Positions 1 through 8,910 are shown, counted from the stretch's first letter. The stretch is DNA of 64,000 nucleotides from Enterocloster bolteae (GCA_021772025.1 JAETNT010000003.1:62001-126000), one strand, 5' to 3'. Numbers and translations: made by a program. Notes: generated by a model from the sequence alone, not told the origin.

Positions 1-1707
1 AAAAAGAGAGGGCGTCTGGTAATGGAGCAGCCGGAGCTGTTCCGCCCGGAGGATTACAGCGTGAAGCTTCGCCTGATGCAGCCTATCTATAGTCAGACCA
101 AAGGCCTCGGAAACAAGGCTATTACAAAGGCCGTAAGCCAGGCGCTTTTGGCAAGGCCCATGATCCGGGAATATCTTCCGGCCCGAATCCGAAAGAAATA
201 TCAACTGGCTGAGTACAATTTTGCCATAGAACACATTCATTTCCCCGCAGATGAAACAGAGCTGCTTTTTGCCAGAAAACGGTTAGTATTTGACGAATTT
301 TTCATGTTTGTTCTTGGGATCCGAAGGCTTAAGGAAGGCCGTGGAGATAAAGAAAGCCCTTATCCTATAATTTTGTCCGAGGAGGTAAAGGATTTTGAAA
401 AATCTCTTCCCTTTTCCCTTACAAAAGCCCAGGAAAAAGCTAGGAGAGAAATTGAAGAGGATTTGTCCGGCGGTAAGGTGATGAACCGGCTGATTCAGGG
501 AGATGTAGGTTCTGGAAAAACCGTTCTGGCTGTTCTGGCTTTACTGCACACTGCCTTTAACGGATATCAGGGAGCGCTGATGGCGCCTACAGAGGTTTTG
601 GCAAAGCAGCATTATGACTCTATCAGTAAGATGCTTGAAACCCATGGAATTTCCAAAGTTCCCATACTGATTACCGGATCTATGACGGTTAAAGAAAAAC
701 GTTTGGCCTATGAAAAGATTAAAAACCATGAGGCACACATCATCATCGGCACTCATGCTCTGATTCAGGAAAAGGTCGTCTACGACAATCTGGCTCTGGT
801 AATTACGGATGAACAGCACCGCTTTGGAGTTGGCCAGAGAGAAGCTTTAGGGGCCAAAGGGAAGACTCCCCATATTATGGTTATGAGCGCTACCCCCATT
901 CCCCGGACTCTTGCCATTATCCTTTACGGGGATTTGGACATCTCCGTTATTGACCAGCTTCCCGCAGAGCGTCTTCCCATTAAAAACTGTGTGGTAAACA
1001 GAAGTTACCGGGAAAAGGCCTACGACTTTATTGCCAAACAGGTGGCTATGGGCCATCAGGCTTATGTAATCTGCCCCATGGTAGAGGAAAGTGAGATGAT
1101 TGAGGCGGAAAATGTACTGGACTACACCAAAACTTTAAGAAAGGCCCTGCCGGAGCAGACACAGATAGAATACCTTCATGGAAAGATGAAAGCAAAAGAA
1201 AAGAATCGGATTATGGAACGGTTTGCGGAAGGAGAGATTGATGTGTTAGTCTCCACCACAGTAGTGGAGGTTGGAGTCAATGTTCCTAATGCCACGGTTA
1301 TGATGATTGAGAATGCGGAACGCTTTGGATTAGCTCAGCTTCATCAGCTGCGGGGGCGGGTAGGCCGGGGAAGCAGCCAGTCCTACTGCATTATGGTCAA
1401 CTGTTCCGATGATGAGGGAACCATAGAACGTCTGGATATCTTAAATAAATCCAATGACGGCTTTTACATTGCTTCTCAGGACTTAAAATTGAGGGGCCCG
1501 GGAGACATTTTTGGCATCCGTCAGAGCGGGGATATGGAATTTCGCCTGGCAGATATTTTTACAGACGCCAGCCTGCTAAAATCCGTTTCCCAGGAAGTGA
1601 ATGAGCTGCTTTTAGAGGATCCGGAACTGGAGAGAGAAGAGAACAGGGAGCTGCAGAAGCGCCTAAAGTCCTATTTAGAAAACAGTTACGAAAGGTTGAA
1701 CTTATAA
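1..1707 (+). CDS. recG: ATP-dependent DNA helicase RecG (5' end outside window)
   Basis: Superfamily 2 helicase that remodels stalled replication forks and Holliday junctions. The frame is open from base 1, so the N-terminal wedge domain lies largely upstream and about 568 codons are visible. Walker A is GDVGSGKT (about nt 500-525). A DEQH box (ITDEQHRFGVGQRE) takes the place of DEAD/DExH. Motif III is MSATPIPRTLA and the C-terminal helicase motif is QLRGRVGRG. All are typical RecG signatures. The next gene starts 1 bp after the stop. The family assignment is secure; the true start cannot be seen. Confidence 0.96.
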   Translation, partial: KKRGRLVMEQPELFRPEDYSVKLRLMQPIYSQTKGLGNKAITKAVSQALLARPMIREYLPARIRKKYQLAEYNFAIEHIHFPADETELLFARKRLVFDEFFMFVLGIRRLKEGRGDKESPYPIILSEEVKDFEKSLPFSLTKAQEKARREIEEDLSGGKVMNRLIQGDVGSGKTVLAVLALLHTAFNGYQGALMAPTEVLAKQHYDSISKMLETHGISKVPILITGSMTVKEKRLAYEKIKNHEAHIIIGTHALIQEKVVYDNLALVITDEQHRFGVGQREALGAKGKTPHIMVMSATPIPRTLAIILYGDLDISVIDQLPAERLPIKNCVVNRSYREKAYDFIAKQVAMGHQAYVICPMVEESEMIEAENVLDYTKTLRKALPEQTQIEYLHGKMKAKEKNRIMERFAEGEIDVLVSTTVVEVGVNVPNATVMMIENAERFGLAQLHQLRGRVGRGSSQSYCIMVNCSDDEGTIERLDILNKSNDGFYIASQDLKLRGPGDIFGIRQSGDMEFRLADIFTDASLLKSVSQEVNELLLEDPELEREENRELQKRLKSYLENSYERLNL

Positions 1708-1708
1708 T

Positions 1709-2713
1709 ATGGAAAAAATACGATATGTGATAGTAGGATCCGGCTGGAGATCCGAGTTTTATGTCCGGATTGCAAAAGCCCTTCCGGAACAATTTGAAGC
1801 TCTTGCCATGCTCTGCAGAACAGAGGAGAAAGCCGGAATTATGCATGAAAAAACCGGCGTCTATGCTACGGTTTCCCAGGAGGAATGCGAGAATTTAAAG
1901 CCGGATTTTATTGTGGTGGCAGTAGATAAGCCCTCGATCTTTAAGGTGTCCCGCGGATTTTTGGATAAGGGATTTCCGGTTCTTTGCGAAACCCCTGTCG
2001 GGCAGAATATAGAAGATCTGGAGGACGCCTGGCAGCTTCACTGCTATGGAACCAGATTTCAGACGGCGGAACAGTATCATCTTTATCCCCAATATGAAAA
2101 GATATTAGAAATAGTAAAAAGCGGAGTTTTAGGAGATCCCCATGCTGTGAACCTGTCGGTTGCCCACGATTATCACGGCGTCAGCCTGATCCGCAGGCTG
2201 TTGGGAACAGGTTTTGAAAATGCCTTTTTTACCGGAAAACGCTATACTTTCCCGGTGCTTGAGACTGCTGACAGAAATGGTCCGGTGAAAGATGGAGCCG
2301 TAACAGAACGCTACCGTATCCGCATGGATATAGAATTCGACAGCGGAAAGATGGGATTTTATGATTTCTGCAATGTCCAGTACCACTCATGCATCCGTGG
2401 AACAGATATCCGGGTTCAAGGGGAACGTGGAGAGATAGCAGGAAACCGGCTGGCGTACATGGATCGGGATCAAATCTGCCATAATGAGACGATAACCTGG
2501 GAAAATCCTTATGAAAAGCAAGGCCTCACCGATGACGAAGCCGCTATCGCCAAACTTCTTGCGGGCATGAAGCATTATGTAGATACCGGAGAAGAAGTAT
2601 ATCCTATGGCGGAAGCTCTCCAGGATGCCTATTTTGCTCTGTGCATGGAGAAAGCTCTTCTCCATCCCTATGAAACCATCCAGTCCCAGACACAGATGTG
2701 GGGCTGTCAATGA
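1709..2713 (+). CDS. Gfo/Idh/MocA-family oxidoreductase
   Basis: Predicted NAD(P)-dependent sugar or cyclitol dehydrogenase-type protein of 334 residues. The N-terminal Rossmann fold starts with YVIVGSGWRSEF (GxGxx nucleotide loop). A CETPVGQNIEDL segment near residue 95 matches the EKP-type motif of the family, with Thr in place of Lys. The C-terminal half is the beta-sheet substrate domain. The Lys that usually helps catalysis is therefore absent, and activity on a sugar is uncertain. It starts 1 bp after recG and is probably cotranscribed with it. Substrate unknown. Confidence 0.8.
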   Translation: MEKIRYVIVGSGWRSEFYVRIAKALPEQFEALAMLCRTEEKAGIMHEKTGVYATVSQEECENLKPDFIVVAVDKPSIFKVSRGFLDKGFPVLCETPVGQNIEDLEDAWQLHCYGTRFQTAEQYHLYPQYEKILEIVKSGVLGDPHAVNLSVAHDYHGVSLIRRLLGTGFENAFFTGKRYTFPVLETADRNGPVKDGAVTERYRIRMDIEFDSGKMGFYDFCNVQYHSCIRGTDIRVQGERGEIAGNRLAYMDRDQICHNETITWENPYEKQGLTDDEAAIAKLLAGMKHYVDTGEEVYPMAEALQDAYFALCMEKALLHPYETIQSQTQMWGCQ

Positions 2714-2729
2714 AAGGAGGAGGTTTGAA

Positions 2730-3245
2730 ATGAATCAGACCCTAGAAACAATTTTAACCAGAAGAAGCACCAGAAAATTTTTAGAAAAGCCCATCCCGGA
2801 AGCAGATTTAAAACAGATAGTGGAAGCGGCCCTCTGCGCTCCCAGCGGGAAAAACGGACAAACCTGGAAATTTACCGTGGTTACCAGCCGTCCCATAATA
2901 GAAGAGCTTGCCAGGGCCATTGAAATGGCCCTAAACCGCAGCGGTTACAATATGTATCAGCCTGCCGCTTTGATTATTCCTTCTAATCAAAAAGAAAGCT
3001 CCTTTGGGAAAGAAGACAATGCCTGCGCGCTGGAAAATATTTTCCTGGCCGCCCATTCATTGGGAATAGGATCTGTATGGATCAACCAACTCCAGGGAAT
3101 CTGCGATGATCCGGTAATCCGTCCGGTTTTAGATGAGCTTCAGATTCCGGCTGAGCATGTGGTATATGGAATGGCAGCGCTGGGCTATAGTGATGAAGAG
3201 CCTAAGGCTATTGAAAGGGTAGGAGAGGTAGTTTACATTAAATAG
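2730..3245 (+). CDS. Nitroreductase-family flavoprotein
   Basis: Compact FMN-dependent nitroreductase-fold protein of 171 residues. The start is the ATG at 2730, preceded by AAAGGAGGAGG; an earlier in-frame codon would run back into the upstream gene. The N-terminus carries the family signature RRSTRKFLEKPIPEADL, which binds FMN phosphate, followed by APSGKNGQTWKF. A GIGSVWINQL segment and an AALGY motif near the C-terminus also fit the family. It lies 16 bp after the oxidoreductase gene in the same direction. The physiological substrate is not evident. It is followed by two hairpins that should end transcription. Confidence 0.88.
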   Translation: MNQTLETILTRRSTRKFLEKPIPEADLKQIVEAALCAPSGKNGQTWKFTVVTSRPIIEELARAIEMALNRSGYNMYQPAALIIPSNQKESSFGKEDNACALENIFLAAHSLGIGSVWINQLQGICDDPVIRPVLDELQIPAEHVVYGMAALGYSDEEPKAIERVGEVVYIK

Positions 3246-3251
3246 GAAAAC

Positions 3252-3286
3252 CGTAACAGCTCAGAGGGGAAATTTAAGCTGTTACG
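3252..3286. repeat. Short palindromic repeat, core of the 41.2 kb element
   Basis: Perfect 10-bp arms, CGTAACAGCT (3252-3261) and AGCTGTTACG (3277-3286). The left half (GTAACAGCTCAGAGGGG) resembles the outer arm of the 134-bp element at 41193-41326, which begins GTAACAGTTCAGACGG. It looks like a stripped version of the same repeat family. It lies directly after the nitroreductase gene. Confidence 0.6.
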
Positions 3287-3287
3287 A

Positions 3288-3331
3288 AAAATCCCCGGAT
3301 GTTCTGAATTTCAGAGTATCCGGGGATTTTG
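3288..3331. terminator. Bidirectional intrinsic terminator
   Basis: Perfect 13-bp arms AAAATCCCCGGAT (3288-3300) and ATCCGGGGATTTT (3318-3330), with a loop that itself pairs (TCTGA/TCAGA). It has A-rich sequence on the left and T-rich on the right, so it can serve the nitroreductase gene on + and the spore protein gene on -, which converge here. Confidence 0.85.
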
Positions 3332-3377
3332 TCACATTTTTGTGACTGATGATTGAATTCTCACACTAAAATGGCAT

Positions 3378-3587
3378 TTACTTGCCTGCCATCTGACGCT
3401 CCTGAGCCTCGATCATTTTCTTCACCATATAACCACCTACAGAACCGTTCTGTGCGGAAGTTAAGTTGCCGTTGTAACCATTGGTTAACGGTACTCCTAA
3501 TTCACTGGCAACTTCCATCTTGAATTTGTCCATTGCCTCTTTTGCCTCAGGAACGTTGGTTTTGTTAGAAGAATTGTTTGTAGACAT
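3378..3587 (-). CDS. Small acid-soluble spore protein, alpha/beta type
   Basis: DNA-binding spore protein of 69 residues that coats and protects the forespore chromosome. It shows the two family signatures: the germination-protease region around KMEVASELGVPL, and GYNGNLTSAQNGSVGGYMVKKMI near the C-terminus. The start has an AAGGAGGCG ribosome site. The gene is monocistronic and convergent with the nitroreductase gene. Its presence is direct evidence for endospore formation. A forespore sigma-G promoter is expected; a candidate is listed separately. Confidence 0.95.
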   Translation of the reverse strand: MSTNNSSNKTNVPEAKEAMDKFKMEVASELGVPLTNGYNGNLTSAQNGSVGGYMVKKMIEAQERQMAGK

Positions 3588-3659
3588 AAAAACGCCTCCT
3601 TTTAGTCGATTTCCGCCGCGTATTTTTAGTGGGCAGCGGTTTGTTTTGTGCTACATCCG

Positions 3660-3688
3660 TAGTATGTGCTTGATACAAATTAATAAAC
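3660..3688 (-). promoter_or_regulatory. Possible sigma-G promoter of the SASP gene
   Basis: Read on the minus strand, CATACTA (plus 3660-3666) matches the sigma-G -10 consensus CATWHTA at all positions. GTTTA lies 17 nt upstream and matches the -35 consensus GHATR at four of five positions. The 5' leader would be about 70 nt. This is a motif match only. Confidence 0.35.
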
Positions 3689-3720
3689 TAGAAGGTTCTG
3701 CGTAATTTTCCAGAACCTAG
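3688..3720. other. Intergenic hairpin between SASP gene and rsmD
   Basis: Arms AGGTTCTG (3693-3700) and CAGAACCT (3711-3718) surround a 10-nt loop, with CTAG on both flanks. It has no clear T-tract on the plus strand. It lies upstream of both divergent genes; its role is unknown. Confidence 0.45.
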
Positions 3721-3774
3721 AAAAAGGATGTTTGTCTGAACTGATACGAAAAAGCAAAAAATTTTGAAAATCAC

Positions 3775-3803
3775 TTGTCTAAGGGAAATAATCATATTAT
3801 ACT
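3775..3803 (+). promoter_or_regulatory. Sigma-A-type promoter for rsmD-coaD
   Basis: TTGTCT (3775-3780), a 17-bp spacer and TATACT (3798-3803), followed 26 nt later by the rsmD start. Confidence 0.6.
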
Positions 3804-3828
3804 ATTATGGATAAGGAGAATAAAATCT

Positions 3829-4392
3829 ATGAGAGTAATCGCAGGCAGCGCCAGACGGCTTCCGTTAAAAACCATAGAGGGAATGGACACCCGGCCTACC
3901 ACAGATAGGATTAAAGAAACATTATTTAATATCCTTCAGCCGGATATTTTAGACTCCCGATTTTTAGATTTATTTGCAGGAAGCGGAGCAATCGGTATTG
4001 AGGCATTGAGCCGTGGAGCAAGAGAAGCGGTATTTGCAGAACAGAATCGGAAAGCCTGCGACTGTATTCGTTATAATTTAAAGACTACCCGCTTGGATAA
4101 CAGGGCTCAGATTATGGAATGTGACGTGCTTTCTGCCTTAAAACGTCTGGAGAGCCGGAAGGTTTCTTTTGACTTGATTTTCATGGATCCGCCTTACGGG
4201 ATGGGTTTGGAAAAGCAGGTTCTTGAATATTTAAAAGATTCCCTTTTATTAGACAGCCATACTATGATTGTGGTGGAGGCTTCTTTGGGTACAGATTTTT
4301 CCTGGCTTTCCCAGTGGGGGTATTGCATGCTAAAAAGTAAAGAATATAAAACCAATAAACATGTATTCATAAAAAGTAAATTTGCGGGATGA
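3829..4392 (+). CDS. rsmD: 16S rRNA (guanine966-N2)-methyltransferase RsmD
   Basis: SAM-dependent methyltransferase of 187 residues acting on 16S rRNA in the small subunit. The ATG at 3829 follows ATAAGGAG. It begins MRVIAGSARRLPL, as RsmD proteins do, and carries RPTTDRIKETLFNIL, the SAM-binding loop DLFAGSGAIGIEALSRGA and the catalytic DPPYG motif (about residue 120). rsmD-coaD-ylbJ matches the Bacillus subtilis ylbH-ylbI-ylbJ neighbourhood, except that ylbJ is inverted here and a coiled-coil gene is inserted. Confidence 0.95.
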   Translation: MRVIAGSARRLPLKTIEGMDTRPTTDRIKETLFNILQPDILDSRFLDLFAGSGAIGIEALSRGAREAVFAEQNRKACDCIRYNLKTTRLDNRAQIMECDVLSALKRLESRKVSFDLIFMDPPYGMGLEKQVLEYLKDSLLLDSHTMIVVEASLGTDFSWLSQWGYCMLKSKEYKTNKHVFIKSKFAG

Positions 4393-4416
4393 GACAGCAA
4401 ATCAAAAGGAGACATT

Positions 4417-4917
4417 ATGACAATAGCCGTGTATCCGGGCAGCTTTGATCCGGTAACTCTTGGCCATTATGATATTATCAACAGAACTGCTAAGATTATG
4501 GACAGGGTGATTATCGGAGTTTTGCAGAATAAGTCCAAAACCCCATTGTTTTCCGCCCAGGAACGTGTTAATATGTTAAAAGAGGTAACTGCAGAACTGG
4601 AAAATGTAGAGGTCCGCTGCTTTGACGGGCTTCTTATTGATTTTGCCAGAAACTGCGGCGCTACTGTAATTGTCCGGGGACTGCGGGCAGTTACGGATTT
4701 TGAATATGAACTTCAGCTGGCCCAGACCAACCGGGTCATTGCGCCGGAGATAGATACGCTGTTTTTAAATACCAATTTAAAATACTCCTATTTAAGCTCC
4801 AGCATTGTCAAGGAGATAGCCGGGTTTGGAGGAGATATTAGTATGTTCCTTCATCCCCAGATTGCAGATAAAGTGAAGGCGAAATTTGCCCAGGCCAATG
4901 CCTGTATTAAGGATTAA
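4417..4917 (+). CDS. coaD: Phosphopantetheine adenylyltransferase CoaD
   Basis: Fourth step of coenzyme A synthesis: adenylation of 4'-phosphopantetheine to dephospho-CoA in the cytoplasm. The 166-residue length is normal. The nucleotidyltransferase motif is [10 protein letters not shown] near the N-terminus, the substrate region is [17 protein letters not shown], and [12 protein letters not shown] corresponds to the ISSTxIR-type motif. It starts 24 bp after rsmD with an AAAAGGAGA ribosome site. Confidence 0.96.
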   Translation: MTIAVYPGSFDPVTLGHYDIINRTAKIMDRVIIGVLQNKSKTPLFSAQERVNMLKEVTAELENVEVRCFDGLLIDFARNCGATVIVRGLRAVTDFEYELQLAQTNRVIAPEIDTLFLNTNLKYSYLSSSIVKEIAGFGGDISMFLHPQIADKVKAKFAQANACIKD

Positions 4918-4928
4918 GGAGAAAAGTT

Positions 4929-5522
4929 ATGGTAAGCAGAATCGAACAGTTAATTAACGAGATTGAAGAATTTATTGACAGCTGCAAATATCAGCCTCTT
5001 TCTAATACAAAGATTATAGTAAATAAAGAAGAGCTGGAGGAACTTTTGGTGGAGCTGCGTCTCCGGATTCCTGATGAAATCAAAAAGTATCAAAAAATCA
5101 TCAGCAATCAGGACGCTATTTTGAACCAGGCCAGAAGCCAGGCCGACGCTATGCTTCAGGAGGCAAATGCCCAAACCAACGAGCTGGTAAATGAACATGA
5201 AATTATGCAGAAGGCTTATTCCCACGCTAATGAGGTGGTGGAGCAGGCCAATCTTCAGGCCCAGGCCATTGTGGATAATGCGGTTAATGATGCTAATGGT
5301 ATCCGCCAGGGCGCCATTCAGTATACAGATGATATGCTCCGAAGCCTTCAGACCATCATTACCCATTCTATGGAAGGCGCCAGAGGCCGTTTTGATGCTT
5401 TTATGTCCTCCATGCAGTCCAGTTATGACATTGTTTCCTCTAACCGCAATGAGCTGGCCGGAGGGATTGTGGCTCCTACAGAGGAATCTACAGAAGAAGC
5501 ACAACCCACTCAGACAGAATAA
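4929..5522 (+). CDS. Coiled-coil protein resembling DivIVA or ATPase stalk subunits
   Basis: Protein of 197 residues with no predicted membrane segment. It has a long Ala/Gln/Glu-rich helix from about residue 50 to 150 (for example QARSQADAMLQEANAQTNEL), with heptad-like spacing similar to DivIVA-type scaffolds and V/F-ATPase peripheral stalk subunits. The C-terminus is acidic and disordered. It lies 11 bp after coaD with an AAGGAGAAAAG ribosome site. Its last 35 bp overlap the convergent ylbJ end. No function is assigned; a scaffold role in envelope growth or sporulation is inference only. Confidence 0.6.
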   Translation: MVSRIEQLINEIEEFIDSCKYQPLSNTKIIVNKEELEELLVELRLRIPDEIKKYQKIISNQDAILNQARSQADAMLQEANAQTNELVNEHEIMQKAYSHANEVVEQANLQAQAIVDNAVNDANGIRQGAIQYTDDMLRSLQTIITHSMEGARGRFDAFMSSMQSSYDIVSSNRNELAGGIVAPTEESTEEAQPTQTE

Positions 5523-6492
5523 AGCATATACAGGTAAACAGGGTGTGGAGAAGTTTCCACAATACATAGTGCCGGATGGAAAGGCTGTTTAATACGCCGC
5601 TATCCGGTTTTTTTGCAGAACTCCATGGCCTGTCTATTACACTTTTGGTTTGGAAGATTCCGGAGAAGCCTCCGAAAGCGGCTGATGCCAGAATCAAAAA
5701 GGCGGCTGAAACTCCTTTCACAGAGGAGGCGATAGCCTGGATTCCGGTGGTGATTTCAATGGCTCCCAGGAAGAAACAGCGAATGAAGGAATTTTTCAGG
5801 GGAAGCCTGGCTCCGTAAACCGCCAGAATGGAGAAAAGCATAATATAGCCGCCGATTCTTACCATGGTTTCCACACAGGACATCATGGCTTCATCAAAAG
5901 AAAAAGCCTGAGGAAATGGCTCTTTGGAGGAATGAAAAGAAGAGCGGGGAGTGAAACTGTTCCTCTTCGGCTTTAATTTATATGCTTTTCTGGCAAAAAT
6001 AGCCAAAGGCAGAATAGGCAGATACAAGGATACCAGGACTTGCCAGACAGAAACCGGATGGGCAAGTCCTTCTACCAGCTTAAGCTGGCTCATTACATAG
6101 CCTAAAAGGAACATAGGGCTGGGGTGGTTGCTGATTGCCAGAAGATATTCCGCTTCCTGCTTTGAAATTTTTTCCTGCCGTAAAAATTCTCCGCAGGTTT
6201 TAGCCCCCATAGGGTATCCGCACAGCAGTCCGGATAAAAGAATATAGCCGCCTTCATCGGAAAGCCCCAATATCCGCCGGAAAAAAGGCATAAGAGGCCG
6301 GACCAAAAGAGGGGCGGCCTGGATTCCCACAATTACCTGGGAGCAGATCATAAAAGGAAGGAGGGTGGGAAGGACTACCAGCCCCCATAAAAGAAGTCCG
6401 TTTTTGGCCCCGGTAAAGGCCAGATCCGGTTTCCAAAGCAGAAGCGTCAAGGAAAGAATTGCCAGCAGGCGGGACACCAAGGATTTTTTCAT
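5488..6492 (-). CDS. ylbJ: YlbJ-like sporulation integral membrane protein
   Basis: Multi-pass membrane protein of 334 residues with several hydrophobic stretches and the nucleoside-recognition (Gate)-type signature SGLLCGYPMGAKTCGEFL near residue 110. YlbJ of Bacillus subtilis is a sporulation-specific protein next to coaD, and the neighbourhood here agrees. The start ATG at 6492 has a weak AGGTATCT upstream. The 3' end overlaps the coiled-coil gene in antisense by 35 bp. The transported or sensed ligand is unknown. Confidence 0.82.
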   Translation of the reverse strand: MKKSLVSRLLAILSLTLLLWKPDLAFTGAKNGLLLWGLVVLPTLLPFMICSQVIVGIQAAPLLVRPLMPFFRRILGLSDEGGYILLSGLLCGYPMGAKTCGEFLRQEKISKQEAEYLLAISNHPSPMFLLGYVMSQLKLVEGLAHPVSVWQVLVSLYLPILPLAIFARKAYKLKPKRNSFTPRSSFHSSKEPFPQAFSFDEAMMSCVETMVRIGGYIMLFSILAVYGARLPLKNSFIRCFFLGAIEITTGIQAIASSVKGVSAAFLILASAAFGGFSGIFQTKSVIDRPWSSAKKPDSGVLNSLSIRHYVLWKLLHTLFTCICFILSEWVVLLL

Positions 6493-6545
6493 AGATACCT
6501 GAATACAATGATTTATACACTTATATGAAGGATTGTGGTGGGGAT

Positions 6546-7352
6546 ATGCTGGTTTTTATTCTGATTCTTATGTTGGCGCTTTTTCAGGTCACCTTATCTG
6601 ATTATTTGGTTAACAATCCGAATTACTATCAGTTGGACGGCTACACCTGGGAAAGCGATGGATTCCGGGCCATGGTTTTAGGAGAGCTTCTGGCCAAGGA
6701 AAAGTCTTTGGATCCTGCGGCAGTTGCTTCCATGATGGTGGAATACGAATATGATTTGACAAAAGCCCCATCTTTGACCGATGAATCTGATTTTATTATG
6801 GCAAAAAAACCGGTGGCTTTTCAAAAGCTGATAAACGCCTATGAAACCGTATTTTCGGATTTAAAGTATTTTCCAATTCCCCAAAATATTTCCAATTCCG
6901 CAGCGGACATCGTATATGAAAACGGTTGGCAGGATCCCAGAAGCTATGGCGGAGACAGAGGCCATGAAGGCTGCGACATTATGGGAAATAATCAGCCTTC
7001 AGGTTTTTACCCGGTGGTGAGTATTACGGACGGTGTAATTGAAAAGATAGGATGGCTGGAACAGGGCGGCTGGCGGATTGGGGTCCGGGCGCCCAAAGGC
7101 CTTTATTTATACTATGCTCATCTTTACGGTTATGCCAGAGATTGGAAAGAGGGGGATCAGGTGACGGCCGGGACGCTTTTGGGTTTTATGGGCGATACAG
7201 GCTATTCAAAAATTCCCGGAACCACCGGAAATTTCCCGGTTCATCTCCATCTGGGACTGTATCTGCACACTGACAATTATGAAGAATTGTCTATAAATCC
7301 CTATTGGCTTCTGCGGTATCTGGAAAAATATCGTCTGAACTATACTTATTAG
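6546..7352 (+). CDS. M23-family (LytM-type) peptidase, membrane-anchored
   Basis: Predicted peptidoglycan endopeptidase of 268 residues. The ATG at 6546 is preferred because a purine-rich GAAGGATTGTGGTGGGG precedes it; an alternative ATG 21 bp upstream has no ribosome site. An N-terminal hydrophobic segment (MLVFILILMLALFQVTL) acts as signal or anchor. The zinc-binding motifs are GHEGCDIMG (HxxxD) near residue 145 and HLHLG near residue 237. The gene is divergent from ylbJ across a 53-bp gap. It may act in sporulation or wall remodelling, which is inferred from context only. Confidence 0.82.
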   Translation: MLVFILILMLALFQVTLSDYLVNNPNYYQLDGYTWESDGFRAMVLGELLAKEKSLDPAAVASMMVEYEYDLTKAPSLTDESDFIMAKKPVAFQKLINAYETVFSDLKYFPIPQNISNSAADIVYENGWQDPRSYGGDRGHEGCDIMGNNQPSGFYPVVSITDGVIEKIGWLEQGGWRIGVRAPKGLYLYYAHLYGYARDWKEGDQVTAGTLLGFMGDTGYSKIPGTTGNFPVHLHLGLYLHTDNYEELSINPYWLLRYLEKYRLNYTY

Positions 7353-7461
7353 CAGGAAGAATCCAAAAGAAAACTATGCATATTGGCAATATCAATTTGT
7401 TCCCGGATATGATATAGTAATTAATTAGTGTTATAAAAAAAGCGTTTTCAAAAGAGGGAAT

Positions 7462-8910
7462 ATGGAAAAACAGTTTCAACTGCCGGAGGAATATCTGCAG
7501 CATATGAAAAGCCTTTTAGGCGAGGAAGAGTATTTAAATTATATAAAAAGTTTTGACAATGGTCGTTATCAGGGGCTTCGCGCCAACGGCATTAAACTGT
7601 CCCCAGAGGAATTAGAGGATCTGGTTCCATGGAATCTGGAAAAAATCCCGTGGATTCCAAACGGTTTTTACTATGATGAAAATGTAAAGCCGGCCAAAGA
7701 CCCCTATTATTATGCCGGCCTTTACTATCTTCAGGAGCCAAGCGCCATGACTCCGGCATCTACCCTGCCTATAAATCCGGGAGATCGGGTCCTGGATCTG
7801 TGTGCCGCTCCCGGGGGGAAAAGCACAGAGCTGGGAGCCAAGCTGAAAGGGAAGGGGATTCTGATTTCCAATGATATCAGCAGTTCCAGGGCAAAAGCTC
7901 TGTTAAAAAACCTGGAGCTGGCGGGAGTACCAAACTTTTGTGTCACCAGTGAATCACCAGAGCGGCTGTCCCAATGTTTTCCGGAATTTTTTGATAAAAT
8001 CCTGGTGGATGCCCCTTGCTCCGGGGAGGGGATGTTCCGCAAAGAGCGGGATATGATAAAGGAATGGATGGAGAGGGGCCCCGGCCATTATGCAAAAGTC
8101 CAGAAGAGGATTATGGAAGAAGCGGTAAGAATGTTAAAGCCCGGCGGATATCTGATGTATTCCACCTGTACCTTTTCTATGGATGAGGATGAAGGGATTG
8201 TAAAATATATCATGGAAGAATTTCCGGATATGGAGCTTTTATCCCTGCCAAAATTTGAAGGGGCCAGCAGCGGTATCGGCCTTACAGGCTGTTTAAGGCT
8301 TTTCCCGCACAAGCTAAAAGGGGAGGGGCACTTTATTGCGCTTATGTATAAGCATCTCCCTCTTCCAAGAATCCGGCTTTTAGAAGAATATTATGCCGGA
8401 AAAAAGAAAGAAGAGACAGACTGTAAGGAGCATATAGAAAGCAGGACAGGGAGCACCAAAAAGCAGTTGTCCCAGGTGGAGGAATTTTTATCCCACTGCA
8501 ATCCGGTTTCGGAAGGGAAAGAGGAGGAGAGTTGGGAGCCTTCCCGCCTTGCGGAAAAAAATGGAATGGTGTACTACCTGCCTGCAGATTTTTTAAGGAA
8601 TACAGGCCTTCGATTTCTTAGAACCGGGCTTTTGATTGGGGAGATAAAAAAAGAACGGTTTGAGCCGTCTCAGGCCTTTGCTATGACTCTTAGAGGAGGG
8701 CAATTTGACAATGAGCTTTCTCTTTCCAGAGAAGACAGCCGGGTAATTCGCTATTTAAAAGGGGAGACCCTTTCCCTTACCCATAAAGAAGGCGAAGCTT
8801 TATATCCCGGCTGGTGCTTGGTGTGCGTAGACCGCTTTCCCCTGGGCTGGGCCAAATGGACGGGAAGCTCTCTTAAAAATAAATATTATCCTGGCTGGCG
8901 GTGGATGTAA
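7462..8910 (+). CDS. RsmB/RsmF-type rRNA (cytosine-C5)-methyltransferase
   Basis: NOL1/NOP2/Sun-family SAM-dependent RNA m5C methyltransferase of 482 residues. Motifs: VLDLCAAPGGKSTELGAKL (SAM loop), DAPCSGEGMFRKE with the PC cysteine, and YSTCTFS with the TC cysteine used as nucleophile. The extra C-terminal region of about 190 residues (from about residue 300) fits the RsmF/YebU-like subgroup with its PUA-like tail. The start has an AAGAGGGAAT ribosome site. The target C in 16S rRNA is not determined. Confidence 0.9.
   Translation: MEKQFQLPEEYLQHMKSLLGEEEYLNYIKSFDNGRYQGLRANGIKLSPEELEDLVPWNLEKIPWIPNGFYYDENVKPAKDPYYYAGLYYLQEPSAMTPASTLPINPGDRVLDLCAAPGGKSTELGAKLKGKGILISNDISSSRAKALLKNLELAGVPNFCVTSESPERLSQCFPEFFDKILVDAPCSGEGMFRKERDMIKEWMERGPGHYAKVQKRIMEEAVRMLKPGGYLMYSTCTFSMDEDEGIVKYIMEEFPDMELLSLPKFEGASSGIGLTGCLRLFPHKLKGEGHFIALMYKHLPLPRIRLLEEYYAGKKKEETDCKEHIESRTGSTKKQLSQVEEFLSHCNPVSEGKEEESWEPSRLAEKNGMVYYLPADFLRNTGLRFLRTGLLIGEIKKERFEPSQAFAMTLRGGQFDNELSLSREDSRVIRYLKGETLSLTHKEGEALYPGWCLVCVDRFPLGWAKWTGSSLKNKYYPGWRWM

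Noticed and set aside
4950..5567. Open minus-strand frame of 205 codons opposite the coiled-coil gene
   Set aside because: Cys/His/Leu-rich composition with no ribosome site; the plus strand has the coupled coaD partner and convincing coiled-coil coding.
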